Numbered from the stretch's first letter, positions 7,961 to 16,914 are shown. The stretch: DNA of 64,000 nucleotides from Gaiellasilicea sp963794385 (GCA_963794385.1 CAWCDT010000011.1:124001-188000); one strand, 5' to 3'. Numbers and translations: made by a program. The notes: generated from the sequence alone by a model not told the origin.

Positions 7961-8536
7961 GGGAGCCCGAGGACATGATGGAGGCGGTCACCCGCTCGAT
8001 GAAGGAGCGGACCGGGCGCACCCTCGAGGAGTGGGTGCGCCTCGTCGAGGAGGACGGCCCGGACCCGCTGCAGCAGAAGGAGGTGCGTCGCTGGCTCAAG
8101 GACGTCCATGGAGTCCCGCAGAACTCGCAGTGGGCGATCGCGGACGCTGCGGCAAGGGGCGCCGGCTGGGAGCGCCCCAGCGTCGAGGAGTACGCGGACG
8201 CGCTCTACGCGGGCGCGAAAGCCCCGCTGCGCCCGCTGCACGACGCCGTGGTCGAGCTCGCGACAGGGCTTGGCAGCGACACCGCCGTCGAAGGCCGGGC
8301 GACCTACGCTCCGATCGTCCGCAAGACGCAGTTCGCCGCGGTCGCACCGGGGCCGCGCGGAACGCTGCGCGTCGGCCTCCGCTACCGCGGCGAAGTCCCA
8401 GACGACACCCGGCTCGAGCCGGCGAAGGGGTTCGCCCAGGCAACGCACCGGCTCCACCTCGACGCCGACGCCGGCGCGGCAGAGGTGCTCTCGCTCGAGC
8501 CGCTCCTCCGCGAGGCGTACGAGCAGAACGGTCTGA
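7957..8536 (+). CDS. DUF4287/DUF5655-type protein, frame disturbed at its 3' end
   Basis: The first 70 residues (AVTRSMKERTGRTLEEW, then WLKDVHGVP) match DUF4287. The rest (TQFAAVAPGPRGTLRVGL) matches the companion DUF5655 domain. The biochemical role of both is unknown; such proteins are common in actinobacteria. GTG 7957 overlaps the dapB stop. After LLREAYEQNG the annotated frame runs on without a stop to 9609 as Arg-rich nonsense across dapA. A TGA at 8534-8536 lies one base out of frame directly after that segment, so one extra base near 8531-8533 would restore a normal end. I end the feature at that TGA. Confidence 0.75.
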
Positions 8537-9043
8537 AGTCGATCGGCCATCTGCTCGAGTTCCATCGTCGGCGACCTCACGGAGCAGCACGTCGATGCGA
8601 TCGTCAACGCCGCCAACACGTCGCTGCTCGGAGGAGGCGGCGTGGACGGCGCCATCCATCGTGCCGGCGGCCCGGAGATCCTCGCCGAGTGCCGTCTGCT
8701 CGGCGGCTGCGAGACAGGCGAGGCGAAGGCGACGACGGCAGGCCGGCTCCCCGCCCGCTGGGTGATCCATGCCGTAGGGCCGGTCTGGCGCGGCGGCGAG
8801 GAGGGCGAGCCCAAGCTGCTCGCCTCCGCGCACCGGCGCTCGCTCGAGGTCGCCCGCGAGCTCGGCGCTCGCACCGTCGCGTTCCCGGCCATCTCCTGCG
8901 GCATCTACGGCTATCCACCCGAGCGGGCCGCTCCGGTGGCGGTCGGGGCGGCCCGCGAGCTCGAGCACGACTTCGACGCGATTCGCTTCGTTTTTCTCGG
9001 CGAGGAGCTGCGCGAGGTCTTCGCGGCCGCAGCGCGAAGGTAG
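8537..9043 (+). CDS. macro-domain protein, no canonical start in frame
   Basis: Macro domains bind ADP-ribose and often remove ADP-ribosyl or acetyl groups from it. IVGDLTEQHVDAIVNAANTS followed by LLGGGGVDGAIHRAGG is the signature ADP-ribose pocket of the MacroD type, and FPAISCGIYGYP is the second loop. The coding signal begins at or before 8564, but in that frame there is no ATG, GTG or TTG between the TGA at 8534 and the motif; the first canonical start, GTG 8642, would delete the pocket. In the adjacent frame CTGCTCGAGTTC (8551-8562) would supply the missing N-terminus if one C near 8563 were absent. Either a frame error, a non-canonical start, or a fusion with the upstream protein is possible. 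The stop is 9 bases before dapA. Confidence 0.78.
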   Translation, partial: SRSAICSSSIVGDLTEQHVDAIVNAANTSLLGGGGVDGAIHRAGGPEILAECRLLGGCETGEAKATTAGRLPARWVIHAVGPVWRGGEEGEPKLLASAHRRSLEVARELGARTVAFPAISCGIYGYPPERAAPVAVGAARELEHDFDAIRFVFLGEELREVFAAAARR

Positions 9044-9046
9044 GAT
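9041..9046 (+). promoter_or_regulatory. -10 element TAGGAT, leaderless start of dapA
   Basis: TAGGAT overlaps the stop codon of the macro-domain gene and ends 6 bases before the dapA ATG; no Shine-Dalgarno is seen. Confidence 0.45.
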
Positions 9047-9052
9047 CCGACC

Positions 9053-9934
9053 ATGCTCGGCGAGGTGCTCACGGCGATGGTGACGCCGTTCAAGGCGGAC
9101 GGCTCCGTCGACCTCGAGAGCTTCCGCGCACTCGCGCGCCACCTCGTCGACAACGGCTCGGACGGTCTCGTCGTCACGGGCACGACCGGCGAGAGCCCGA
9201 CGCTGTCCGACGACGAGCGCTTCGCTCTGTACGCGGCTGCTCTGGAGGAGGTCGGCGACCAGGCGACCGTCGTCGCCGGCACGGGCACCTACGACACGCG
9301 GCACTCCGTGCACCTGACCGAGAAGGCCCACGAGCTCGGCGTCGACGGCGTCCTGATCGTGACGCCGTACTACAACAAGCCTCCGCCGAGAGGCATCGTC
9401 GCGCATTTCGAGGCGGTGGCCGAGGTCACCGACAAGCCGATCGTCGTCTACAACATTCCGGGCCGGGTCGTGCTCAACCTCGAGCCGGAGACGATCGCCG
9501 AGCTCGCGGAGATCGAGAACGTGACGGCGGTCAAGCAGGCGAACCCGGACCTCGAGCAGGCGAGGAAGATCGTCGAGCTCGGGCTCGACCTCTACGCGGG
9601 CGACGATGACCTGATCCTCCCGTTCCTCGAGCTCGGAGGAGTGGGCGGTGTCTGCGTGCACACGCACGTCGTCGGGCCCAGGGTGAAAGAGCTGATCCGC
9701 CTCTGGAACGCCGGCGAGCACGATGCTGCACGGGCGCTCGACCGCGAGCTCGCGCCCTCGATCGAGCTGCTTCGCGTCGTCGGGAACCCGATCGCGATCA
9801 AGGCTGCGTTGAACCTGCTCGGCCACGACGTGGGCGGTCACCGGCTACCTCTCGTGTCCGCGACCGACGAAGAGCGCGACCAAGTGCGCGACTGCCTCGC
9901 CCGCCTGGGCCTGCTCCAGCCCGCCGCCGTCTAA
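9053..9934 (+). CDS. dapA: 4-hydroxy-tetrahydrodipicolinate synthase
   Basis: Condenses pyruvate and aspartate semialdehyde, the entry step to diaminopimelate and lysine. The 293 residues have family length. The Schiff-base lysine is Lys161 (TAVKQA), with Tyr107 (YYNKP) and Tyr133 (YNIPGR) of the catalytic triad, and GTTGESPTL for pyruvate binding. The numbering matches E. coli DapA almost exactly. ATG 9053 is preceded by a TANNNT element rather than a ribosome-binding site. rnj follows after 22 bases, a frequent dapA-rnj pairing. Confidence 0.97.
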   Translation: MLGEVLTAMVTPFKADGSVDLESFRALARHLVDNGSDGLVVTGTTGESPTLSDDERFALYAAALEEVGDQATVVAGTGTYDTRHSVHLTEKAHELGVDGVLIVTPYYNKPPPRGIVAHFEAVAEVTDKPIVVYNIPGRVVLNLEPETIAELAEIENVTAVKQANPDLEQARKIVELGLDLYAGDDDLILPFLELGGVGGVCVHTHVVGPRVKELIRLWNAGEHDAARALDRELAPSIELLRVVGNPIAIKAALNLLGHDVGGHRLPLVSATDEERDQVRDCLARLGLLQPAAV

Positions 9935-9943
9935 CCACGGGAA

Positions 9944-9949
9944 TACACT
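9944..9949 (+). promoter_or_regulatory. -10 element TACACT, leaderless start of rnj
   Basis: TACACT ends 7 bases before ATG 9957, leaving no room for a Shine-Dalgarno in the transcript. Confidence 0.45.
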
Positions 9950-9956
9950 CCGCGAC

Positions 9957-11600
9957 ATGAGCCTGCGGATCATCCCGCTCGGCGGCCTCGGCGAAGTGGG
10001 CAAGAACATGACGGTCTACGAGCACGGCGACGATCTCGTCGTGGTCGACGCGGGGATCGCGTTCCCGCGCGACGAGCACCTCGGCGTCGACCTCCTCCTG
10101 CCCGACATGGGCTACCTGCGCGACCGCAAGATCGACGCGGTCGTGCTCACACACGGGCACGAGGACCATGTCGGCGGGCTGCCCTACCTCCTGCGCGAGG
10201 TGAACTGCGAGCGCGTGATCGCGACGAGGCTGACGCTCGGCCTGATCAAGTCGAAGCTCGACGAGCACGGCCTCGCCGCCGATACGACGCTCGAGGAGGC
10301 GGAGCCAGGGAAGCGGATCCAGGTCGGCTCGCTCACGCTCGACTTCGTCCGCATGGCGCACTCGATTCCCGACTGCGTGGCGGTCGTGGTCGAGAGCGAG
10401 GCCGGCCGCGTCGTCCACACCGGCGACTGGAAGCTCGACCACACACCGGTCGACGGTCTGAAGACCGACGTCGGCCGGCTCGCGGCGCTCGGGAACGAAG
10501 GCGTCGACCTCCTGCTCGGCGACTCCACGAATGCCGAGCGCCCGGGGATGACCGGCTCCGAGCGGCTCGTCGGCGAGGCCTTCCGCACCTTGATCCCGCT
10601 GCGGAAGGGCCGGATCCTGGTCGTCTCCTTCGCCTCGAACGTGCACCGGATGCAGCAGGCGATCGACGTCGCGCTCCAGGTCGGTCGGAAGGTGGCGATC
10701 GTCGGGCGCTCGATGCGCAAGAACCTCAACATCGCGCGCGGGCTCGGCTACCTCGACGTGCCCGACCACCTGCTCGTGAAGCCGCAGGAGGCGATGGAGC
10801 TGCCGCCCGGCCAAGTGATGATCCTCTGCACGGGCAGCCAGGGCGAGCCGATGTCGGCGCTGACCAGGATCGCGTACAACGACCACCCGTCCGTGTCCAT
10901 CGAGCGCGGCGACACCGTGATCATCTCGGCGAAGCCCGTGCCGGGGAACGAGCTCCGCGTCCACGACTCGATCAACCGGCTCGCGAAGGCGGGCGCCGAG
11001 GTGCTGCACCAGGAGATCGCTCCCGTGCACGTGTCCGGCCACGCGTGCTCCGAGGAGCTGCGCACGCTCCTCTCGCTCCTGCGCCCGCGCGCGGTGATGC
11101 CGGTGCACGGCGAGTACCGGATGCTGGCGGCACACGCCCAGCTCGCACGCGACGCGGGTGTCCCAGCGGAGGCGATCGTGATCGCCGAGAACGGCTCCGT
11201 GGTCGAGCTCACGCGCGGGCGGACACCGCGCATCGTCGACAAGGTCGAGGCCGGCGTCACGTTCGTCGACGGCCTGGGGGTCGGGGACGTCCAGGACGTG
11301 GCGCTCCGCGACCGCCGGCGGCTCTCCGAGGACGGCGTCCTGATCATCGTCACGACGCTCGCAGGCTCGAACGGCGGCACGACGGCGCCGCCCGAGCTGA
11401 TCGCGCGCGGCTTCGGTGACTCGGGACCCCTGCTCGACGAGCTCCGCGAGGAGGCGACCCGGGTGCTCGAGCAGCTCACCGCCGACGACATCTCCGAGAT
11501 CAAGCTGCTGCAGGAGCACCTGCACGACGCCGTCGGCCAATTGGTCTACGACAGAACCCGCCGACGGCCGATGATTCTCCCTGTAGTCATCGAGGTATGA
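9957..11600 (+). CDS. rnj: ribonuclease J
   Basis: Zinc-dependent 5'-3' exo/endoribonuclease of the metallo-beta-lactamase/beta-CASP family. The metal motif HGHEDH is at residues 66-71. The beta-CASP region (DSTNAERPG, then SFASNVHRMQQAI) and VSGHACSEEL followed by MPVHGEYRML complete the active site. The C-terminal RNase J domain is present. The 547 residues fit the family. It overlaps the next gene by ATGA. Together with pnp and rny it covers the main mRNA decay enzymes of Gram-positive bacteria. Confidence 0.97.
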   Translation: MSLRIIPLGGLGEVGKNMTVYEHGDDLVVVDAGIAFPRDEHLGVDLLLPDMGYLRDRKIDAVVLTHGHEDHVGGLPYLLREVNCERVIATRLTLGLIKSKLDEHGLAADTTLEEAEPGKRIQVGSLTLDFVRMAHSIPDCVAVVVESEAGRVVHTGDWKLDHTPVDGLKTDVGRLAALGNEGVDLLLGDSTNAERPGMTGSERLVGEAFRTLIPLRKGRILVVSFASNVHRMQQAIDVALQVGRKVAIVGRSMRKNLNIARGLGYLDVPDHLLVKPQEAMELPPGQVMILCTGSQGEPMSALTRIAYNDHPSVSIERGDTVIISAKPVPGNELRVHDSINRLAKAGAEVLHQEIAPVHVSGHACSEELRTLLSLLRPRAVMPVHGEYRMLAAHAQLARDAGVPAEAIVIAENGSVVELTRGRTPRIVDKVEAGVTFVDGLGVGDVQDVALRDRRRLSEDGVLIIVTTLAGSNGGTTAPPELIARGFGDSGPLLDELREEATRVLEQLTADDISEIKLLQEHLHDAVGQLVYDRTRRRPMILPVVIEV

Positions 11601-12133
11601 ATGCCTGGCCCGACATCCTGGTCGACCACGCGGCGAGCGAGCTGACCGCGCGCCGCCTGATCGCACAGCTCCGCGCCTGCGAGACAGCTGCGCTCGCCTT
11701 CTGCCGGCTGCTCGAGCGCTGGGGGAGGGGGGAGGCGCGACCCGCGACCGCGGGCGGCCGCGAGGCGGCGCTGCGTCACGCCGCCGACCGCGTCGAGACG
11801 GCGCTGGCCGGGCTGGAGGCGCCACTCGGCCGCTATCTGCTCGAGCTCGAGGCCGACCAGGCCGAGGGCCGCTCCTGGTACTCCGGCCCTGGTGCGGGGG
11901 AGCTTGTCGAGTGGAAGCCCGTGCTCATCCGCGCCGGCGTGCACGCCTCACCCGACCGCGTCACCGCCGTGTATCTCGAGCTCGCCGTGCTCGTGCGCGC
12001 GCTGCAGAGCCTTTCCGACTCCGCGCGCATCGACGCCCCTCTGGACGCCTCGTCGCTCTGGGCGGGGCTGTTCGACCTCCGCGACACGCTGCTCGGCTCA
12101 ACCGTGGACGACCTCCGCGCGCTTGCCGCCTAG
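11597..12133 (+). CDS. hypothetical protein between rnj and a ribokinase gene
   Basis: I do not recognise a family. The 178 residues look mainly helical, Ala/Leu-rich and moderately acidic, with no signal peptide, membrane segment or clear motif. ATG 11597 overlaps the rnj stop (ATGA) and the stop region overlaps the TTG of the ribokinase gene, so it is translated within this operon. High third-position GC along the whole frame supports it as real. Confidence 0.75.
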   Translation: MNAWPDILVDHAASELTARRLIAQLRACETAALAFCRLLERWGRGEARPATAGGREAALRHAADRVETALAGLEAPLGRYLLELEADQAEGRSWYSGPGAGELVEWKPVLIRAGVHASPDRVTAVYLELAVLVRALQSLSDSARIDAPLDASSLWAGLFDLRDTLLGSTVDDLRALAA

Positions 12134-12932
12134 CGTCACCGTCGTCGGCAGCGTCAACCTCGACCTCGTCGCGCGGGTCGAGCGCCTGCCGCGCGCGGGG
12201 GAGACGGTCACCGGCGCGACGTTCGCGCGCGTGCCCGGGGGGAAGGGCGCGAACCAGGCCGTCGCCTGCGCGCGCCTGGGTGCAGAGGTGACGCTCGTCT
12301 GTTCGGTCGGGACGGACGTCTTCGCGGACGAGGCGCTCCCGCGGGAGGAGGGTCTGGCGCTCGCCGCCCGCCGTGTCGACGTTCCGACCGGCGTCGCACT
12401 GATCCTGGTCGATGCGAGCGGCGAGAACCAGATCGCGGTGGCGCCGGGCGCGAACGCCGAGCTCGACGCAGTCGAGCTCGAGCCGAGCGACGCGGTGCTC
12501 GCCCAGCTCGAGATCCCCGACGAGGCCGTGCGGAGCGCCTGGGAGCAGGCGACCGGGCTCTTCTGCCTCAACGCCGCGCCTGCACGTCCAATCGATGTCG
12601 ACGCCGACCTCACCGTCGTCAACCGCTACGAGCTCGACGTGCTGCGCCGCCGCGACGGCCTCGTCGCGGTCACCCTCGGCGCAGAGGGCGCGGTGCTGCT
12701 CGAGGACGGGGAGGAGATCGCACGCGCGGAGCCGCCCGCGGTGACGGCGGTGGACGGGACCGCGGCCGGAGACGCCTTCACCGCCTGCCTGCTCGTCTCG
12801 CTGCTCGAAGAGCGCAAGCACGAGGAGGCCCTGCGACGGGCCTGCGCGGCCGGGGCGATCGCGGCCTCGCGCTTCGGTGCGCAGCCTTCCCTACCGACGG
12901 CGGCCGAGCTAGACGAGATACTCGCTCCGTGA
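12123..12932 (+). CDS. ribokinase-like PfkB family sugar kinase
   Basis: Phosphorylates ribose or a related sugar with ATP. VVGSVNLDLVARVERLPRAG starts the fold, and PGGKGANQAVACARLG is the substrate-binding signature. VDGTAAGDAFTACLL carries the catalytic Asp (GD of the anion hole); the usual G of the DTTGAGD motif is Ala here. The 269 residues are shorter than E. coli RbsK (309). Start TTG 12123 overlaps the previous gene; no better start exists before the first strand. It lies immediately before a nucleoside hydrolase gene, so ribose released from nucleosides is a likely substrate. Confidence 0.88.
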   Translation: MPPSVTVVGSVNLDLVARVERLPRAGETVTGATFARVPGGKGANQAVACARLGAEVTLVCSVGTDVFADEALPREEGLALAARRVDVPTGVALILVDASGENQIAVAPGANAELDAVELEPSDAVLAQLEIPDEAVRSAWEQATGLFCLNAAPARPIDVDADLTVVNRYELDVLRRRDGLVAVTLGAEGAVLLEDGEEIARAEPPAVTAVDGTAAGDAFTACLLVSLLEERKHEEALRRACAAGAIAASRFGAQPSLPTAAELDEILAP

Positions 12933-13834
12933 CCAGGCTCATCATCGACTGCGATCCCGGCCACGACGACGCGATCGCGCTCCTGCTCGCGCTCGCGAGC
13001 CCCGAGGTCGAGCTCGTCGGCGTCACCACCGTGCACGGGAACCAGACGCTCCCCAAGACGACCGACAACGCGCTCAAGGTGCTCGCGCTCGTGGGGCGCG
13101 AAGACGTGCCGGTCGCAGCCGGCGCCGACCGGCCGCTCGTTCGCGAGCTCCACGTCGCGGCGCACGTCCACGGCGAGAGCGGCCTCGACGGACCGGAGCT
13201 TCCCCAGCGGGCCTCCGAGCCCGTCGCCAAGGACGCCGTCGACTTCCTCGTCGAGCACGTGACGCCGGAGACAACGCTCGTCCCGCTCGGGCCGCTCACC
13301 AACGTCGCGCAGGCGCTCGAGCGGGGGATCGAGCCGGCGCGGATCGTGTTGATGGGAGGCGCGATCGCCGAGGGGAACATGACGCCCGCCGCGGAGTTCA
13401 ACATCTGGGCAGATCCGGAGGCCGCCCAGCGCGTTTTCCGCGCCGGAGTCGACGTCACGATGATCGGGCTCGACGTCACCCATCGCGCGCTCCTGACGCC
13501 CGCATGGGCCGAGCGCTTCCGCGAGGCCGGCCGTGTCGGCACCTTCGTCGCCGACCTGGTCGACTTCTACAAGCGCTACCACCAGCGTACGTACGGCTGG
13601 GACGGCGCGCCGATCCACGACGCGGTCGCGCTCGCACACGCGTTCAACCCCGGGATCGTCCAGACCGAGCACGTCAACGTCGAGGTCGAGCTCGAGTCCG
13701 AGCTCAACCGGGGGCGGACGGTCGTCGACCGCTGGCGCCGGACCGACCGGGCCCCGAACGCGCACGTCGGCGTGTCCGTCGATGCCGAGGCGTTCTTCGA
13801 GCTCCTGCTCGCCCGGATCGCCACGCTCCGCTGA
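12929..13834 (+). CDS. inosine-uridine-type nucleoside N-ribohydrolase
   Basis: Hydrolyses ribonucleosides to base and ribose. DCDPGHDDAIALLLAL is the calcium-binding signature of the family. GVTTVHGNQ, LGPLTNVAQAL, MGGA and EFNIWADPEAA, and the C-terminal HDAVALAHAF complete the active site. The 301 residues have family length. GTG 12929 overlaps the stop of the ribokinase gene, linking ribose release with ribose phosphorylation. A BMP/ABC nucleoside importer lies 4 kb downstream. Confidence 0.93.
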   Translation: MTRLIIDCDPGHDDAIALLLALASPEVELVGVTTVHGNQTLPKTTDNALKVLALVGREDVPVAAGADRPLVRELHVAAHVHGESGLDGPELPQRASEPVAKDAVDFLVEHVTPETTLVPLGPLTNVAQALERGIEPARIVLMGGAIAEGNMTPAAEFNIWADPEAAQRVFRAGVDVTMIGLDVTHRALLTPAWAERFREAGRVGTFVADLVDFYKRYHQRTYGWDGAPIHDAVALAHAFNPGIVQTEHVNVEVELESELNRGRTVVDRWRRTDRAPNAHVGVSVDAEAFFELLLARIATLR

Positions 13835-13989
13835 TGCCGCCCGGGCTCGCCCGCCTGGCGGTCGCGGCAGTCGGCGCGCTCGCCCTTGCACTCGGCCTCG
13901 TCGCGCTCCTCAACGGGCGGTGGGCCGGCGCGCTGATCGCGCTCGGCGGAGCAGCGCTGCTCGCGTGGAGCCGTAGAGTGCGCGCGTGA
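13834..13989 (+). CDS. small two-helix membrane protein
   Basis: A 51-residue product with two hydrophobic segments (roughly residues 6-27 and 30-45) separated by NGRWAG and ending in basic residues (SRRVRA). ATG 13834 shares a base with the preceding stop (TGATG) and the stop overlaps the GTG of ppa, so it fills the gap exactly in the operon. No family is recognised. Confidence 0.6.
   Translation: MPPGLARLAVAAVGALALALGLVALLNGRWAGALIALGGAALLAWSRRVRA
13974..13979 (+). promoter_or_regulatory. -10 element TAGAGT, leaderless start of ppa
   Basis: TAGAGT ends 6 bases before GTG 13986; it lies inside the end of the small membrane protein gene. Confidence 0.45.
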
Positions 13990-14468
13990 GCGAAAGCGAC
14001 GTCGTCGTGTTCGTGGAGGTCCCGTCCGGGTCGCGGAACAAGTACGAGCGAGACGCGGAGACGGGCCACATCATGCTCGACCGACGGCTCTTCACCTCGA
14101 TGAGCTATCCGGCCGACTACGGCTTCATCGAAGGCACGCTGGGCGAGGACGGCGATCCGCTGGACGCGCTCTGCCTCGTCGGCGAGCCGACCTTCCCCGG
14201 CTGTCGCATCCGCGCCCGCGTCGTCGGCGTCTTCCACATGACCGACGAGAAGGGGCCGGACGAGAAAGTGATCTGCGTGCCCCTGAAGGACACGGCCTGG
14301 ATGCGCGTCCACGACATCCACGACATCCCGCCGGAATTCCGCGACGAGATCGAGCACTTCTTCCAGGTCTACAAGGACCTCGAGGAGAAGAAGGTGGAGA
14401 CTCGCGGCTACGGCAACCGGGAAGAGGCGTCGCGGATCGTCGAAGAAGCGAGGGACCGAGCCAGGTAG
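13986..14468 (+). CDS. ppa: inorganic pyrophosphatase
   Basis: Family I soluble pyrophosphatase, which drives biosynthetic reactions by hydrolysing PPi. The 160 residues fit the bacterial length. DGDPLDALCL is the metal-binding signature. EVPSGSRNKYE, YPADYGFIEGT and the C-terminal KKVETRGYGN motif hold the remaining active-site residues. GTG 13986 matches the family N-terminus. Confidence 0.97.
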   Translation: MSESDVVVFVEVPSGSRNKYERDAETGHIMLDRRLFTSMSYPADYGFIEGTLGEDGDPLDALCLVGEPTFPGCRIRARVVGVFHMTDEKGPDEKVICVPLKDTAWMRVHDIHDIPPEFRDEIEHFFQVYKDLEEKKVETRGYGNREEASRIVEEARDRAR

Positions 14469-14499
14469 GAGGGGACGAGGCGGCGTCGAACGGCGTCGC

Positions 14500-16683
14500 A
14501 TGGGTGCCGGGAAGAAGAAGCGGCCGCTCCGGCCGCGCACGCCCTCGCGCGTCAGGAAGCGGACGCGCAAGACGCGACGGCGCGCATCCCACGAGCATCC
14601 CGAGCTGCTCGGGCTGACGCTCGTGGCGTCGGGGCTCTTCCTGGCCACGCTCCTCTACCTCGGCTGGGAGGGTGGGATCGTCGGCGAGAAGATCGATGCT
14701 GGGCTGCGCGACGCCGTCGGCTCGGCGGCGTATGCGGCGCCACTCGCGCTCATCGTCGTCGGCGGGCTGCTGCTCCTCCGCAGCGGGCTTCTCGAGGTAC
14801 ACCCCTTCCGCACCGGCCTCGCCGTGACCGTCCTCGGCCTGATGGTCACGCTGGGCTCGAGCCACGGCGGGTTCGTCGGCGAGGTGCTGGGTGGCGGTGT
14901 CGCACGGCTCATGGGCGGCACGGGTGCATTCCTCGTCGGCTTGACCCTGCTGCTCGCTGGGGTGCTGCTGCTCTCGGGCGCCTCGTACGGCGCCCTGCTT
15001 CGCCGCTCGGGGCACGCGGTGCGCCGCGCGCACGGGGCCGCCCGCCGGCGCGGCGCAGGACGGGAGCAGGCCGCCGACCGCAGCTTTGCCTCCGGACCGC
15101 CGGCCGCGCTCGTGCACGAGCCGCCCGTCGACGTCGTCCACGACTACCCCGACGTCGTCTCGGAGGGCCTGTCCGAGCCGCCGCCCCTCCTCCTCGCCGA
15201 GCAGTCGACCGAGGAGCAGGCGTCTCTCTTCGAAGTCCCGCCACGATCCCAAGGCGAGTATGTGCTCCCGGACCGGAGCGTGCTGAAGTCGTCGCCGGCG
15301 GTAGCGGCGGACACACGACAGAGCGACCGGCGCATCGCAGACACGCTCGTGGAGGCGCTCGCGCACTTCGGAGTGGAGGCGACGATCGTCGGCCAGATCG
15401 CAGGCCCGCGCGTCACGCGCTACGAGCTCCAGCTCGCCCCGGGGACGAAGGTGTCGAAGGTCGCCGCGCTCAAGGACGACCTCTCCTACGCCCTCGCGAC
15501 GACCGAGATCCGCATCCTTGCTCCGATTCCGGGCAAGCAGGCGGTCGGCGTCGAGGTGCCGAACGTGGCGCCGAGGATCGTCACCCTCGGCGACATCTAC
15601 GACGACCTCCCGTCGAGCGCGAGCCCGCTCGCCGTCTGGCTCGGCAAGGACATCGCCGGGAACGCCGTCTGGGCCGACCTGGCGCGGATGCCGCACATCC
15701 TGATCGCGGGCACGACCGGCTCGGGCAAGTCCGGCTGCATCAACACGGTCCTGACCTCGATCCTGCTCCGCTCCACCCCGGACGAGGTGCGGATGATCCT
15801 GATCGACCCGAAGCGGATCGAGCTCAGCTACTACGAGTCGATCCCGCACCTGCTCACCCCGGTCGTGTCGAGCCCGAAGGAGGCGAGCGCCGTCCTGACG
15901 AACGTCGTCGCCGAGATGGAGCGCCGCTACGAGCGCCTCTCGCTCGTCCGCGCCCGCAACCTGCCCGAGGCGAACCGGGCCCTCCGCGCACGTGGGGAGG
16001 ACCAACTCCCGTACCTGCTCGTCGTGATCGACGAGCTCGCCGACCTGATGATGATCAGCCCGCAGGCGGTCGAGGACGCCGTCATCCGTCTCGCGCAGAA
16101 GTCGCGTGCCGTCGGTATCCACCTCGTGCTCGCGACGCAGCGCCCCTCGGTGGATGTGATCACCGGGATGATCAAGGCGAACGTGCCCAGCCGGATCGCG
16201 TTCGCTGTCTCGAGCCAGACCGACTCGCGCGTGATCCTCGACACGGCCGGCGCCGAGAGCCTGCTCGGCCAGGGCGACATGCTCTTCAAGCCGCTCGGCA
16301 CCTCGCGGCTGCAGCGCGTCCAGGGCGCCTACGTCACCGAGGAGGAGGTGACGCTCGTCGTCGAGCAGTGCCGCCACCAACGCGAGCAGGAGCTCGACGA
16401 GACGCTGCTCGAGCTTCCCGAGGGCGCGCTCGTGGACGCCGACGAGCACGACGGAGACTTCGATCCGGACGAGGACCCGCTGCTCGACAAGGCGATCGAG
16501 ATCGTCGTGCAGACGCAGACGGCCTCCGTCAGCCTGCTGCAGCGGCGGCTCCGGGTCGGCTACACGCGCGCCGGAAGGCTGATCGACATGCTCGAGCGGC
16601 GCGGGATCATCTCCGGCTACGAGGGCTCGAAACCGAGGCGCGTCCTCGTCGAGGAAACAGCGGTCGCGCAGTACGACTCCTGA
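14500..16683 (+). CDS. ftsK: FtsK/SpoIIIE-family DNA translocase
   Basis: Septal ATP-driven DNA pump that clears chromosome from the division site. The 727 residues comprise a very basic N-terminus, four hydrophobic membrane segments (about 35-170), a variable linker, the motor with Walker A GTTGSGKS (404-411) and Walker B LLVVIDELADL, and a C-terminal winged-helix gamma domain (SLLQRRLRVGYTRAGRLIDMLE) that reads orienting DNA sequences. This length is typical of actinobacterial or Bacillus SpoIIIE-like members. It lies 31 bases after ppa. The 276 bases after it hold GC-rich short inverted repeats and then the promoter of the BMP gene. Confidence 0.96.
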   Translation: MGAGKKKRPLRPRTPSRVRKRTRKTRRRASHEHPELLGLTLVASGLFLATLLYLGWEGGIVGEKIDAGLRDAVGSAAYAAPLALIVVGGLLLLRSGLLEVHPFRTGLAVTVLGLMVTLGSSHGGFVGEVLGGGVARLMGGTGAFLVGLTLLLAGVLLLSGASYGALLRRSGHAVRRAHGAARRRGAGREQAADRSFASGPPAALVHEPPVDVVHDYPDVVSEGLSEPPPLLLAEQSTEEQASLFEVPPRSQGEYVLPDRSVLKSSPAVAADTRQSDRRIADTLVEALAHFGVEATIVGQIAGPRVTRYELQLAPGTKVSKVAALKDDLSYALATTEIRILAPIPGKQAVGVEVPNVAPRIVTLGDIYDDLPSSASPLAVWLGKDIAGNAVWADLARMPHILIAGTTGSGKSGCINTVLTSILLRSTPDEVRMILIDPKRIELSYYESIPHLLTPVVSSPKEASAVLTNVVAEMERRYERLSLVRARNLPEANRALRARGEDQLPYLLVVIDELADLMMISPQAVEDAVIRLAQKSRAVGIHLVLATQRPSVDVITGMIKANVPSRIAFAVSSQTDSRVILDTAGAESLLGQGDMLFKPLGTSRLQRVQGAYVTEEEVTLVVEQCRHQREQELDETLLELPEGALVDADEHDGDFDPDEDPLLDKAIEIVVQTQTASVSLLQRRLRVGYTRAGRLIDMLERRGIISGYEGSKPRRVLVEETAVAQYDS

Positions 16684-16885
16684 GAGAACCAGCCTCGCCG
16701 CCGTTCCCGGCGCGTCGCTGGCAAGCGGCGGAGGGCGGGACAGTGCTCTGCACGGCCCGCCCGACAGAGCGCAGTCCAGCGGCGCGAGCGTGCCGCGGAG
16801 CCCGGGCTCCGCCCGGGTGGAGCGGCGCGCGGCCGGGGGCGGCGGCGCGAGCTCGAGCGGTTCGTCACGACCAGTTCGTAAAGAC

Positions 16886-16914
16886 TTTCCTTTTCCGCCA
16901 ACTTAGGGTGTAAT
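16886..16914 (+). promoter_or_regulatory. probable promoter of the nucleoside importer operon
   Basis: TTTCCT (16886-16891), 17 bases, then TGTAAT (16909-16914), a 5/6 match to the -10 consensus, in a locally AT-richer stretch. It would give a leader of about 40 bases ending in a strong TAAGGAGGG ribosome-binding site before GTG 16960. Confidence 0.5.

Noticed and set aside
8642..9043. Macro-domain gene starting at the GTG at 8642
   Set aside because: This start would remove the ADP-ribose-binding IVNAANTS loop, which is clearly encoded just upstream in the same frame.
9798..11825. 675-residue minus-strand ORF opposite rnj
   Set aside because: Leu/Val/Asp/Arg-rich antisense shadow of RNase J with no family motif.
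16684..16870. Possible small RNA or riboswitch upstream of the BMP operon
   Set aside because: Only irregular GC-rich repeats are seen; no purine-riboswitch core or conserved loops could be recognised by eye.
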